A DNA stretch of 64,000 bases from Hymenobacter daecheongensis DSM 21074 (GTDB lineage Bacteria > Bacteroidota > Bacteroidia > Cytophagales > Hymenobacteraceae): positions 1 to 64,000 of the forward strand of contig NZ_FQYN01000001.1 of NCBI RefSeq assembly GCF_900141805.1, in the 5' to 3' direction. The position numbers and the translations under genes are program-made. Below, in pieces: positions 8,676 to 16,850 of this stretch. A model generated the notes under the pieces. That model was not told where the DNA came from. It did not search any database and was given only the letters and a program-made list of their open reading frames with translations. Numbering within the stretch: the first letter of the stretch is position 1; every line of letters begins with the position of its first letter.

Positions 8676-8710
8676 GATATGTTAAAGACTTCAGTGGCAG
8701 GTAAGGCCGG

Positions 8711-8718
8711 CAAAGGTA
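8711..8718 (-). promoter_or_regulatory. -7 promoter element (TACCTTTG) of rpmH-rnpA
   Basis: Perfect TAnnTTTG on the minus strand; the predicted transcription start leaves a leader of about 30 bases before rpmH. Confidence 0.55.
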
Positions 8719-8764
8719 CGACGAGCGGGAAAAGATTGCAAGGGCTTGCTTGGTTTAATTGCAA

Positions 8765-8826
8765 TTGTTGCCCGGCAGGCTGGTAAGTGGCCTTTCGAAG
8801 CCCGCCCACCAGACTGCCGGAACAAC
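8765..8826. repeat. Long stem-loop after the kelch gene
   Basis: TTGTTGCCCGGCAGGCTGGT (8765-8784) pairs with ACCAGACTGCCGGAACAAC (8808-8826) with two interruptions, just beyond the kelch gene stop codon. There is no long T run on the minus side, so it may stabilise the mRNA end or act as a terminator. Confidence 0.55.
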
Positions 8827-8828
8827 TT

Positions 8829-10046
8829 TTATTGAAGCACTACCCGGCACTGCCCCGTGCCCTGGTCGGTGTGCACGGTGAGCAGGTAGCTGCCGCGGGC
8901 CAACGCGCCAACGCGCAACTCCGCTTCGGGGCCGAAGGTGGCCACCGTTTGCCCCAGCATGTTGGTCAGCACGGCGCGGCTGAGCTTCGCGGCGGCGGGC
9001 AGCGTCAGGTGCAGGCGGTCGGTGGCGGGGTTGGGGTAGGCAGCCAGCGCCACCTGGGGGCCGGCGGCGCGGGCTGCCGTCACAGTGATGAGGGGCGAAT
9101 ACTCGTACCAGTCGCTGGTGGCGGTGGGGCCGGTGGCAGTGCCCAGGCCCACATAGGCTTTGCCGCCGGCAATGGCCGCCACGGCCTGGTCGCGGGCGGT
9201 GCCCAGGAACGGCGTGCGCTGCGTCCACTGGTCCGTCTGAGGGTTGTATTCCCACAGGTCGCGGTAAATTAGGCCGGCGCTGTAGCCGGTGGCAAAGTAG
9301 CCGAAATTGCCCAGGCCAAACCCAACCGCCGCCGAGCGGGCATTGCCGGGGAAGTCGGTGCGGCGCGTCCAGACGTTGGTAGCGGGATTGTACTGGTAGA
9401 AGTCGCGCAGATAGCCGCCCGCAGCGTTGCCCAGGCCCACGTAGCCCTGGCCGTTGATGGCAAAGCCGGAAGGATAGGCGCGGGCGCTGCCGGCAAACGC
9501 GGCCTTCTGAGCCCAGCTGTCGGTGGCGGGGTTATACTCCCACAGGTCGCGGTAGTTGAAGCTGTCGTCGGTGCCGCAGGCCACGTAGGCGCGGCCGCCG
9601 GCCACGAAAGTAGCTGCCTGCCGGCGCGTGCCAGGGGCGAAGGCGGCGCGCAGCGTCCAGACGTTGGTGGCGGGGTTGTATTCCCACTGCGTGTTGTAGA
9701 GCGCGGAGCCGAGTGCCCCACCCACCACGTACCCGAGGCCATTGATGCTGTAGCCCATACCGTCGCTGCGGTTGCTGTTGGCATTGCCGAAGGCCGCTTT
9801 TTGCGTCCAGACGTTGGTAGCGGGGTCAAATTCCCAGAAGTCGCGGTACACGTTGTTGCCTTCGCGGCCGGTGCCCACATACACGCGGTTGCCAATGCCG
9901 AAAGCGGCCGCGCCATAGCGCACCCCGCCCGCAAACGGGGACCGGGCGCGCCAAGTGTCCTGGGCCTGGGCCTGTTCCGGGGTGGCCAGCAGCGCTAGGC
10001 CACCGAGCAGGGCCACGCGACGGAGAAGAGAGTAAAATAGAGTCAT
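8829..10046 (-). CDS. Secreted kelch-repeat protein with type IX secretion domain
   Basis: A 405-residue secreted protein. A signal peptide ends near AQAQD (about residue 29). Residues about 35-320 form six or so kelch-type repeats of about 47 residues with the recurring core LWEYNPATDSW or close variants and a preceding G-Y-V-G/A segment, which should fold as a beta-propeller. The last 75 residues carry a type IX secretion (Por) domain with YPNPATDRLHL and GSYLLTV, so the protein is expected to cross the outer membrane and be released or anchored. Ligand unknown. It lies 84 bases downstream of the DUF4907 lipoprotein gene on the same strand, and the two probably form an operon. Confidence 0.88.
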   Translation of the reverse strand: MTLFYSLLRRVALLGGLALLATPEQAQAQDTWRARSPFAGGVRYGAAAFGIGNRVYVGTGREGNNVYRDFWEFDPATNVWTQKAAFGNANSNRSDGMGYSINGLGYVVGGALGSALYNTQWEYNPATNVWTLRAAFAPGTRRQAATFVAGGRAYVACGTDDSFNYRDLWEYNPATDSWAQKAAFAGSARAYPSGFAINGQGYVGLGNAAGGYLRDFYQYNPATNVWTRRTDFPGNARSAAVGFGLGNFGYFATGYSAGLIYRDLWEYNPQTDQWTQRTPFLGTARDQAVAAIAGGKAYVGLGTATGPTATSDWYEYSPLITVTAARAAGPQVALAAYPNPATDRLHLTLPAAAKLSRAVLTNMLGQTVATFGPEAELRVGALARGSYLLTVHTDQGTGQCRVVLQ

Positions 10047-10130
10047 ACGAGCTGAAAAAGAGGTTGAGGAAATTTATAAGCAGTTGAGAAAATCAGGAAC
10101 GAAGGCAATGCGGGGGCAGCCAGTACGGCA

Positions 10131-10541
10131 TCAGAGGCCCAGGCTGTCCAACTCGGCCTCGGTGACGGAGGGCGGCATCTGCCCCCGGCCGAGCTTGGCC
10201 TGCACCAAATCCGCTACCTGCCGGGCCTGGGCGGCGGTGGCAAAGCCGCGTACGCCCGGCCGGCCGGGCACGTTGGGCTGCTCGATGAAGGGACGGCCGC
10301 GCTGGCGGATGCGGTAGCCGAACGACCCGTCGGCATTGGCAAAGGTTTCGCTGGTGAAGTCGGCGGCCGGCGTGGCGCGGGCCGGTGGCGTAGCGGCCGG
10401 CGTGGTGGTAACTGCGGCGCTGGCGGGCGTGGCGGCCGGAGCTTCGGCCGGAGTCGATGAGCACGCGGCCAGGGCGGTCAGGCTGGCGATTACTAAAAGC
10501 GTGCGAAGTGGCTGAGCAAGAGCGTATCGGGGATAGAGCAT
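10131..10541 (-). CDS. DUF4907 lipoprotein
   Basis: A 136-residue lipoprotein: signal peptide with lipobox LAAC (Cys27), an Ala/Thr/Pro-rich linker (about 28-60), and a DUF4907 domain (about 65-136). The domain shows the typical segments GSFGYRIRQRGRPFIEQPN, GFATAAQARQVADLV and MPPSVTEAELDSLGL. The family is found in Bacteroidota, has no established function, and in my recollection often sits next to kelch-repeat genes, as here. A TAAATTTG element four bases before the ATG predicts a leaderless transcript. Confidence 0.82.
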   Translation of the reverse strand: MLYPRYALAQPLRTLLVIASLTALAACSSTPAEAPAATPASAAVTTTPAATPPARATPAADFTSETFANADGSFGYRIRQRGRPFIEQPNVPGRPGVRGFATAAQARQVADLVQAKLGRGQMPPSVTEAELDSLGL

Positions 10542-10545
10542 CAGT

Positions 10546-10553
10546 CAAATTTA
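10546..10553 (-). promoter_or_regulatory. -7 promoter element (TAAATTTG) of the DUF4907-kelch pair
   Basis: TAnnTTTG on the minus strand whose final G is five bases before the A of the ATG, the same geometry as for tsaB and the FemAB-like gene, predicting a leaderless mRNA. Confidence 0.55.
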
Positions 10554-10624
10554 AATGAAAAAATTGGTTTGGCGCTTGCCGAAGGGCACCCCGGCGCTAC
10601 TTTCGTTTTTCTCCGCCTTGCCCT

Positions 10625-12358
10625 ATGCTTCACTACCACGTCGCCTTCGAGAACCCGCTTACGTTTTACCTCCAGATTCAGCTGACCTTTGAGGTGCCCG
10701 CCGCGGCTGCTGAGGCCCTGCAGCTGCAGCTGCCCGCGTGGCGACCGGGGCGCTACGAGATTCAGAATTTCGGGCAGAAGATTCAGCAGGTGATAGTGGA
10801 AGATGCCGCTTCGGGCGAAAATCTGCCTTTCCGCAAGCTTACCAAGGACCGCTGGGAAGTGGCCGGCGCGGCGGGCCGCACCGTGCGCGTGCGCTACAAC
10901 TTCTACGCCCACCAGATGGATGCCGGCGGCTCCTGGCTCGACGAAACCCAGCTCTACCTGAACCCCATTCAGGCCTGCATGTACGTGGAAGGCCGCCAGC
11001 AGGAGCCCTGCGAGCTGACCCTGGAGCTGCCCGACGGCTGGCAGATAGCTTGCGGAATGCCCCAAAGCGGCCCCAACACGTTGCGGGCGCGGCATTTTGA
11101 GGAGCTAGTGGATTGCCCGCTGGTTGCCAGTCCCACGCTGGTGCAGCGCACCTACGAGGCCCAGGGTCTCCCGTTCTACGTATGGGTGCAGGGCGAGTGC
11201 GCCCCCGACTGGCCCCGCCTGCTGCGCGACTTCAAGGCCTTCACGGAGGAGCAGCTGGCGCTTTTCGGCTCGTTCCCAGTGTCCGATTATCATTACTTGA
11301 ACCAGATTCTGCCCTACAAGCACTACCACGGCGTGGAGCACTCCAACTCGACGGTGATTGTGCTGGGTCCGGCCGAGCTGCTGATGACCGAAGGGCTGTA
11401 TAAGGAGCTGCTGGGCGTGAGCTGCCACGAGCTGTTCCATACCTGGAACATCAAGCAGATTCGGCCCGCCGAGATGCTGCCCTACGATTACACGCGGGAG
11501 AATTATTTCCGCACCTGCTACATCGCCGAGGGCATTACGACTTACTACGGCGAGTATTTGCTGGCCCGGGCCGGGGTGCGCACGGCCGAGCAGTACTTTG
11601 CCGAGCTGAACACGGTATTGCGCAAGCACTATGATGACTATGGCCGCTTCAACCTCTCGCTGGCCGATGCCTCCGTGGATCTGTGGCTGGATGGCTACAA
11701 ACCCGGCGTGCCCGACCGCAAAGTATCGGTGTACCACAAAGGGGCGCTGGTGGCGCTGCTGCTCGACCTCACGCTGCGCCGCCTCAGCCACCACGAGCGC
11801 AGCCTCGACGACGTGATGCGCCGCCTGTGGCTGGAGTTTGGCCAGCCCGGCATCGGCTACACCGAGCAGGACTACATCCGGCTGGTAAACGAAGTGGCCG
11901 GGCGCGACATGCAGACCTATTTCGACAAGTTCGTGTATGGCACCGCGCCGCTGGAGGAGCCGCTGGGCAAGGCCCTGGAGCTGGTGGGCTGTATGCTGCT
12001 GACGGAAGAAAATTTATCCGCTTCGGAAGGCCTGTTCGGGTTTCGCACCGTAGTGAAGAATGAGCGCACCGAGGTGACCGATATTCTGCCCGGCTCGCCC
12101 GCCGCGGCCACGCTCACCGTCGATGATGAAATTATTGCGGTGAATGGCAGGAAGGTAGCTATGAATCTGCAAACTTTGCTGAGCGATGGTGCCCCCGGTT
12201 ACCAACTCAGCGTATTCCGCCAGAATCGCCTGCTCACCGTGACGCTTACGGCGGATGCGGAGCAGCGTTTCTGGCAGAAAATAACGGTGGAAAAACGGCC
12301 CGATGCCACGCCTGACCAGCAGGCCAGCTTCCGGCAGTGGCTCAAACAGGACTTCTAG
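10625..12358 (+). CDS. M61 family metallopeptidase with PDZ domain
   Basis: A 577-residue peptidase of the glycyl aminopeptidase (M61) family. Residues about 1-180 form the N-terminal beta domain, and the catalytic domain has HELFHTWNIKQIRP (zinc ligands His268 and His272 with catalytic Glu269) and the third ligand in AEGITTYYGE (Glu302). A PDZ domain lies at about 470-545 (GLFGFRTVVKN to NGRKVAMNLQ). No signal peptide is visible, so it is predicted cytoplasmic. The family releases N-terminal residues, often Gly or Ala, from peptides. It is divergent from the DUF4907 gene (83 bases apart) and followed by a lipoprotein gene 24 bases downstream. Confidence 0.92.
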   Translation: MLHYHVAFENPLTFYLQIQLTFEVPAAAAEALQLQLPAWRPGRYEIQNFGQKIQQVIVEDAASGENLPFRKLTKDRWEVAGAAGRTVRVRYNFYAHQMDAGGSWLDETQLYLNPIQACMYVEGRQQEPCELTLELPDGWQIACGMPQSGPNTLRARHFEELVDCPLVASPTLVQRTYEAQGLPFYVWVQGECAPDWPRLLRDFKAFTEEQLALFGSFPVSDYHYLNQILPYKHYHGVEHSNSTVIVLGPAELLMTEGLYKELLGVSCHELFHTWNIKQIRPAEMLPYDYTRENYFRTCYIAEGITTYYGEYLLARAGVRTAEQYFAELNTVLRKHYDDYGRFNLSLADASVDLWLDGYKPGVPDRKVSVYHKGALVALLLDLTLRRLSHHERSLDDVMRRLWLEFGQPGIGYTEQDYIRLVNEVAGRDMQTYFDKFVYGTAPLEEPLGKALELVGCMLLTEENLSASEGLFGFRTVVKNERTEVTDILPGSPAAATLTVDDEIIAVNGRKVAMNLQTLLSDGAPGYQLSVFRQNRLLTVTLTADAEQRFWQKITVEKRPDATPDQQASFRQWLKQDF

Positions 12359-12382
12359 ACGCGTACTTTTTACTCCTTTTTT

Positions 12383-13201
12383 ATGTTTCGGCTTGGTGCG
12401 GTGGCAATAGCTCTGCTGGTGGCGGCGGGGCTCACGGCCTGTTCGCTGCGGATGCAGCCCGCCGAACGGGCGCGGCCGGCAGCCAAGCCGATTCCGGCCG
12501 TGGTGGCGCTGCCGCCGCCCAAGCCGCCACGTATCTACCGCCTTGAGCACCTCGATACGCTGGTGAAGCTGCCCGGCCGCATAGTGCAGCTCTACCCCGC
12601 CCCGCGCCGGGTGTATGAGCAACTGCCCCCGCCCGCGTGGCTGGCGCCGGCGCCGGCCAGTTCAGAAGAGGAGGAAAATGTCCTGGATTTTTCGCTGGAA
12701 GAAAAGCGGCAGCTGCGGCACGCCGGCTCCAAAGTGAAGCGCGTGGGCAACACCCTCTGGCTGCGCCCCACGGCCGCGCCGCCGGTACGCTTAGTAAGCA
12801 ACTTGGCCGACGACGACCGGCACACGGTGTACGAATACCTCACCGGGCTGCCCAATATTCAGCACTGGCTCGTGTCGGTGCACTTGTATGAGGGCGGCTA
12901 TTACCTGCTGGTCAGTCAGCGCACGGGCCGGCGCACGCGCGTGTGGAGCCCGCCCGCCGTGGCCCCCGACGGCCGGCATTTCGTGTGCGGCAACTCCGAT
13001 GTGCTGGCCCGCTTCGAGCCCAGCGGCCTGCAGGTGTGGGCCGCCGATGGCCCGGCCCCACGCCTGCTCTGGGAGCGCCAGACCGAGTGGGGCGTGAGCG
13101 GCCCGCGCTGGCTCGACAACAAAACCATCCTCTTCGAGCAGGATTTCTTCGATAACGGCGACGTGGATACCCGCGTGGTGCGCATGACGGTGGTGCCGTA
13201 G
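12383..13201 (+). CDS. Lipoprotein of unknown function
   Basis: A 272-residue lipoprotein with lipobox LTAC (Cys20), a Pro/Ala-rich stretch (about 25-50) and a C-terminal region of about 180 residues that alternates beta strands with motifs such as VWSPPAVAPDGRHFVCG and RWLDNKTILFEQDFF. The latter resemble single blades of WD40-like/TolB-type propellers (an inference from pattern only). It lies 24 bases after the M61 gene and may be co-transcribed with it. No family could be named. Confidence 0.65.
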   Translation: MFRLGAVAIALLVAAGLTACSLRMQPAERARPAAKPIPAVVALPPPKPPRIYRLEHLDTLVKLPGRIVQLYPAPRRVYEQLPPPAWLAPAPASSEEEENVLDFSLEEKRQLRHAGSKVKRVGNTLWLRPTAAPPVRLVSNLADDDRHTVYEYLTGLPNIQHWLVSVHLYEGGYYLLVSQRTGRRTRVWSPPAVAPDGRHFVCGNSDVLARFEPSGLQVWAADGPAPRLLWERQTEWGVSGPRWLDNKTILFEQDFFDNGDVDTRVVRMTVVP

Positions 13202-13231
13202 GGCCGGCCGCCAGCCGACTCCGTAGCCCAC

Positions 13232-13267
13232 AAAAAAGCCCTGCCGGAATGCTCCACAGGGCTTTTT
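13232..13267. terminator. Bidirectional terminator
   Basis: AAAAGCCCTG pairs with CAGGGCTTTT around a 14-base loop, with A and T runs on both sides, between the convergent genes ending at 13201 and 13287. Confidence 0.85.
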
Positions 13268-13286
13268 CAGGAATATTAAATGTGGG

Positions 13287-13616
13287 CTAGTGCTTGGTAT
13301 CGCCGCCTTTGCCCACTTTGCCGTTGCCATCTACTGACATAGGCTTGTTGCCCTGCGGATTGTTGCGCGGCTTGTTGGCCGGCGAGGTGCGCTGGTCCTC
13401 GTTGTTGCCGTCGCCGGGAGTGCTATTTTTGGTGGGATTTCCGCCCTCATTCAGCCCGTTCTGATTCACGTTCTGCATGTGCGTGCCCCCGCTGTTCGAC
13501 TGCGCCTGGCCCTTGAAGTCCATTGACTCCTGATTTTTCGGTTCCTGCGCGGCGGCATCGGCCGGCTTCTTCGATTTTTCCGAGTTTGTGGGCGCTTTAT
13601 CTTGATGCTTGGTCAT
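13287..13616 (-). CDS. Small disordered hydrophilic protein
   Basis: A 109-residue protein with almost no hydrophobic residues, rich in Asn, Gly, Lys, Gln, Pro and Asp (for example GGNPTKNSTPGDGNNEDQ), with no Cys, Trp or Tyr and no signal peptide. The composition, unlike the neighbours, predicts full disorder in the manner of hydrophilins or stress-protective proteins; that role is an inference. The gene is flanked by terminator hairpins on both sides and so is transcribed alone. It is called because its codon use is normal and no better ORF covers the region. Confidence 0.6.
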   Translation of the reverse strand: MTKHQDKAPTNSEKSKKPADAAAQEPKNQESMDFKGQAQSNSGGTHMQNVNQNGLNEGGNPTKNSTPGDGNNEDQRTSPANKPRNNPQGNKPMSVDGNGKVGKGGDTKH

Positions 13617-13689
13617 GGCGGTAAAAGCTTAGGTGGGAAATGTCTTTGTACCGCCGCCGCCGGCAAATAGTTGTGCCCACTAACCCACA

Positions 13690-13730
13690 AAAAAAACCCT
13701 GCCAACCTTTCTAGAAGGCGAGCAGGGTTT
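13690..13730 (-). terminator. Terminator after the PfkB kinase gene
   Basis: AAACCCTGC pairs with GCAGGGTTT with a second small stem inside; a run of eight Ts follows on the minus strand. Confidence 0.8.
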
Positions 13731-13760
13731 CAAAACAGGGTTTTCCGGAAAGGCAGCCAG

Positions 13761-14708
13761 CTACACGTTCTGCACGGCCGTGGCCGGCACCACTTCCACC
13801 AGATCGGCAAACTGCTTCTCGCGGGCTTCGATTTCTTCCGGCTTCAGGTTCAGCAGCCGCTCGGTGCCGAATTTCTCCACGCAGAACGAGGCCATAGCCG
13901 AGCCATGAATGACAGCACGCTTCATGTTGTCGAAGCTGATGTCGTCGGTGGCGGCGAGGTGGCCGATGAAGCCGCCCGCGAAGGTGTCGCCGGCGCCGGT
14001 AGGGTCAAATACTTCTTCCAGCGGCAGGGCCGGGGCATAGAAAATCTTCAGCTTCTGCTTCTGGGCGTGGAAGAGCAGCGCACCATGCTCACCTTTCTTG
14101 ATAATCAGATACTTAGGGCCCATATCCAGAATCTTGCGGGCCGCTTTCACCAGCGAGTATTCGCCGGAAAGCTGCCGCGCCTCCTCGTCGTTGATGCTGA
14201 GTACGTCCACCATTTCAATGGTCGCAATCAGGTCGTCGAGGGCAATGTCCATCCAGAAGTTCATCGTGTCCATCACAATGAGCTTGGGGCGGTTTACGAG
14301 GCGCTGAATAACGAGGCGCTGTACCTGCGGGGCCAGATTGCCCAGCATCAGGTATTTGCAGTCCTGGTACGAGTCGGGCAGAATAGGGTCGAAATCGGCC
14401 AGCACGTTCAGCTCCGTTACCAGCGTTTCGCGCGAGTTCAGGTCTTTGGAATAGATGCCCGACCAGAAAAACGACTTTTCGCCCGGCTTCACCTGCAGGC
14501 CTTCCACGTCCACGCCGTGCTCTTCGAGCAGCAGAATATCGGATTGCGGGAAGTCGTCGCCGACCACGGCCACCAGCTTCACGGGTTTCAGCGAGTACGA
14601 GGCCGACAGGCTGATGTAGGTGGCGGCACCGCCGATGATTTTGTCGGTTTTGCCGAAGGGCGTTTCCAGGGCGTCGAAGGCGACGGAACCGATAACAACC
14701 AGACTCAT
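13761..14708 (-). CDS. PfkB family carbohydrate kinase
   Basis: A 315-residue ribokinase-like sugar kinase. The start MSLVVIGSVAFDAL matches the family N terminus, and the longer ORF start is rejected. The GG motif is at about residues 26-27, and the ATP-binding and catalytic motif DPTGAGDTFAGGF spans about 235-247 with catalytic Asp241. The substrate cannot be fixed; adenosine- or ribokinase-like sugars are plausible. The promoter-like TACCTTTC ends only five bases before the ATG. Terminators lie on both sides, so it is a single-gene unit behind tRNA-His. Confidence 0.88.
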   Translation of the reverse strand: MSLVVIGSVAFDALETPFGKTDKIIGGAATYISLSASYSLKPVKLVAVVGDDFPQSDILLLEEHGVDVEGLQVKPGEKSFFWSGIYSKDLNSRETLVTELNVLADFDPILPDSYQDCKYLMLGNLAPQVQRLVIQRLVNRPKLIVMDTMNFWMDIALDDLIATIEMVDVLSINDEEARQLSGEYSLVKAARKILDMGPKYLIIKKGEHGALLFHAQKQKLKIFYAPALPLEEVFDPTGAGDTFAGGFIGHLAATDDISFDNMKRAVIHGSAMASFCVEKFGTERLLNLKPEEIEAREKQFADLVEVVPATAVQNV

Positions 14709-14770
14709 AGTCAGAAAGGTAAGTGGGAGTTGGGCAATAGGCCGCTGCGAAGGACAACGGTGCAAGGAAC

Positions 14771-14805
14771 AAAAAAGTCCCCGGAAGTTTCTTTCCGGGG
14801 ACTTG
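14771..14805 (-). terminator. Terminator of tRNA-His
   Basis: AAGTCCCCGGAA pairs with TTCCGGGGACTT around a six-base loop, followed by Ts on the minus strand, six bases after the tRNA end. Confidence 0.85.
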
Positions 14806-14810
14806 CTACG

Positions 14811-14885
<75 letters not shown>

Positions 14886-14987
14886 GTGTTGGGGTATTGG
14901 AGCGACAAAAGTAGAAGCCCGAACGGTTTTATGCAAGGATTAAGGCAGTTTTTTTCTGGCCGGCAGTTGTTGCGGGCTCTCAATCCG

Positions 14988-15149
14988 CTGTCATTGCGAG
15001 CAGAGCGAAGCAATCCGTCCCGGACAATGAGCTGAGCCTTGATTACGCACAAAGCCCTGATGTATGCTCACGTCAGGGCTTTGTGGGTGAAAAGGGCTCT
15101 TTACATTTCAGAGGACGGATTGCTTCGTCCTTCGTCCTCGCAATGACAG
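14988..15149. repeat. Inverted-repeat element, GTCATTGCGAGC...GAAGCAATCC type
   Basis: The left arm (14988-15020) and right arm (15113-15149) are inverted copies of CTGTCATTGCGAGC...GAAGCAATCCGTCC with small insertions. Between them sits a strong hairpin (15048-15085) with arms CACAAAGCCCTGA and TCAGGGCTTTGTG. The arms resemble those at 17431-17565 and 25373-25471 in their outer half, which suggests a shared family of non-coding mobile or structural elements. Confidence 0.75.
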
Positions 15150-15201
15150 CACTTCGTCAGGCGTTGCGCTGCTATTCAGCTGGCCCCGACTACATTCCCC
15201 G

Positions 15202-15209
15202 TACCTTTG
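15202..15209 (+). promoter_or_regulatory. -7 promoter element (TACCTTTG) of the DEAD-box helicase gene
   Basis: Perfect TAnnTTTG; predicted leader of about 22 bases to the ATG at 15236. Confidence 0.55.
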
Positions 15210-15235
15210 TGGCTCGCAATATTTTTTCTGCCGTC

Positions 15236-16648
15236 ATGTCCGAGTCGCCTGCCCCCGTTTCCTTCGCCGATTTCAAGCTCAACAAACAACTGCTCACGGC
15301 CGTGGCCGAGGCGGGCTTTGCCGAGCCCACCCCCGTGCAGGAGCAGACGATTCCGCTGCTGCTGGCCGGTCACGACGTGCTGGGCATCGCCCAGACCGGC
15401 ACCGGCAAAACCGCCGCCTTTGGCCTGCCGCTGCTAATGAAGGTGAAATACGCCCAGGGCATCAACCCGCGGGCCCTTATTATGGCTCCCACGCGCGAGC
15501 TTGCCATGCAGATTGAAACTCACCTAAAGCGGCTTTCCACCTACACCGATTTGCGCATTTATGCCATCTACGGCGGACTGGGGCCCAAAACCCAAATCGA
15601 AACGCTGGCCAAGGGTGTCGATATTCTCATTGCTACCCCCGGCCGCCTGCTGGAGCTGTACCTGCGCGGCGACCTGGTGCTGAAGGAGCTGAAAACGCTG
15701 GTGCTCGACGAGGCCGATAAGATGATGGATATGGGCTTCATGCCCCAGATTCGGCGCATTCTGGAAGTTATTCCGCGCAAGCGGCAGAACGTGCTGTTTT
15801 CGGCCACCATGCCCGACAAGGTGACCACCTTGAGCGAGGAGTTTCTGGAGTTTCCGGTGCGCGTGGAGGTGACGCCGGCCGCCACCTCGGCCCAGAACGT
15901 GAGCCAGAGCCTATACCGCGTGCCCAACCTGCTCACCAAAATCAACATGCTGGGCTACCTGTTCAAGGATGAGGAAACCTTCAACCGGGTGCTGATTTTC
16001 TGCCGCACCAAGGAAAACGCCGACAACGTGGCCCACTTCCTGGCCCGCAAGGTGAGTCCCGAAACCCGCGCCATTCACGGCAACAAGGGCCAGAATGTGC
16101 GCATCAACGCCATGGACGCTTTCCGCGCCGGCGAGCTGCGCTTTCTGGTTTCGACCGACGTGGCGGCCCGCGGCATCGACGTGCCCCAGGTGAGCCACGT
16201 CATCAACTTCGACGTGCCGCTGGTGTACGACGACTACGTGCACCGCATCGGGCGCACGGGCCGGGCCCAGCACACGGGCGCGGCCATCACCTTCGCCAAC
16301 GAGGCCGAAATGCACCACATCGAGAAGATTTCGGAGCTGATCAACCAACCGATTCCGGAGCTGCCGCTGCCTGAGGGCGTGAAGGTGATGGACACCACGT
16401 TCGACGAAAAGCAGTCGATGGACCGCGAAATTGACGAGCGCCGCCGCCGCCTGGACCCGGACTTTCAGGGCGCTTTCCACGAGAAGAGAACCCCGCTGCA
16501 AAAAGGCATCGACAAGCGCACAGGCCAAGCTTATGTGGAAGGCCCGAACCGCAGCCAGAAAGGCAAAAAGAAGCGGGCTTCGCCGGGCAAGAGCCAGTCG
16601 CCGGCCGCCAAAGCCTCGGCCAAGCTGCGCAACTCGCGGCACAAGTAG
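15236..16648 (+). CDS. DEAD-box ATP-dependent RNA helicase
   Basis: A 470-residue helicase. From the start MSESPAPVSFADF all family motifs are present: Q motif (about residues 24-44, PTPVQEQTIPLL), motif I AQTGTGKT, Ia PTRELAMQ, II DEAD (in VLDEADKMMDMGF), III SAT, and in the second domain IFCRTKE, STDVAARGIDV (motif V) and HRIGRTGR (VI). The tail of about 90 residues is basic and low in complexity, as in RhlE-type helicases that remodel rRNA or assist RNA decay. The ORF extends 51 codons upstream, but that part lies in the intergenic repeat and before the promoter. Confidence 0.95.
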   Translation: MSESPAPVSFADFKLNKQLLTAVAEAGFAEPTPVQEQTIPLLLAGHDVLGIAQTGTGKTAAFGLPLLMKVKYAQGINPRALIMAPTRELAMQIETHLKRLSTYTDLRIYAIYGGLGPKTQIETLAKGVDILIATPGRLLELYLRGDLVLKELKTLVLDEADKMMDMGFMPQIRRILEVIPRKRQNVLFSATMPDKVTTLSEEFLEFPVRVEVTPAATSAQNVSQSLYRVPNLLTKINMLGYLFKDEETFNRVLIFCRTKENADNVAHFLARKVSPETRAIHGNKGQNVRINAMDAFRAGELRFLVSTDVAARGIDVPQVSHVINFDVPLVYDDYVHRIGRTGRAQHTGAAITFANEAEMHHIEKISELINQPIPELPLPEGVKVMDTTFDEKQSMDREIDERRRRLDPDFQGAFHEKRTPLQKGIDKRTGQAYVEGPNRSQKGKKKRASPGKSQSPAAKASAKLRNSRHK

Positions 16649-16658
16649 GACGCAATGA

Positions 16659-16812
16659 AGCCGCGTAGCGGCGACAGGTTTGTAGCAACCGACAAGTACA
16701 ACGAACAAAGCCGCGTAGCGGTGACAGAGCCATTCGGGCATTTCTGTCGCCGCTACGCGGCTTTTCGTTCTGCCAATACAATTTGCTACAAACCTGTCGC
16801 CGCTACGCGGCT
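16659..16812. repeat. Nested double inverted repeat with four copies of one 18-base unit
   Basis: The unit GCCGCGTAGCGGCGACAG occurs at 16660-16677 and, with one change, at 16710-16727; its complement occurs at 16745-16762 and 16795-16812. The outer pair extends to about 30 bases (adding GTTTGTAGCAA), and the inner pair extends outward with ACGAACAAA/TTTTCGTT, so two hairpins can form one inside the other. It fills the gap between the convergent genes ending at 16648 and 16851 and probably ends transcription from both sides; a T run follows each right arm. Confidence 0.85.
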
Positions 16813-16850
16813 TTTTTATTTACAGCGAGGCTGAGAGCTGTAATAACCGC

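Larger units (their letters stand above)
14886..15235. other. Intergenic region with a long inverted repeat and the helicase promoter
   Basis: This 350-base gap contains the 14988-15149 inverted repeat and the -7 element of the helicase gene at 15202-15209. Upstream ATGs in frame with the helicase lie inside the repeat and were not used as starts. Nothing else was seen. Confidence 0.6.
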
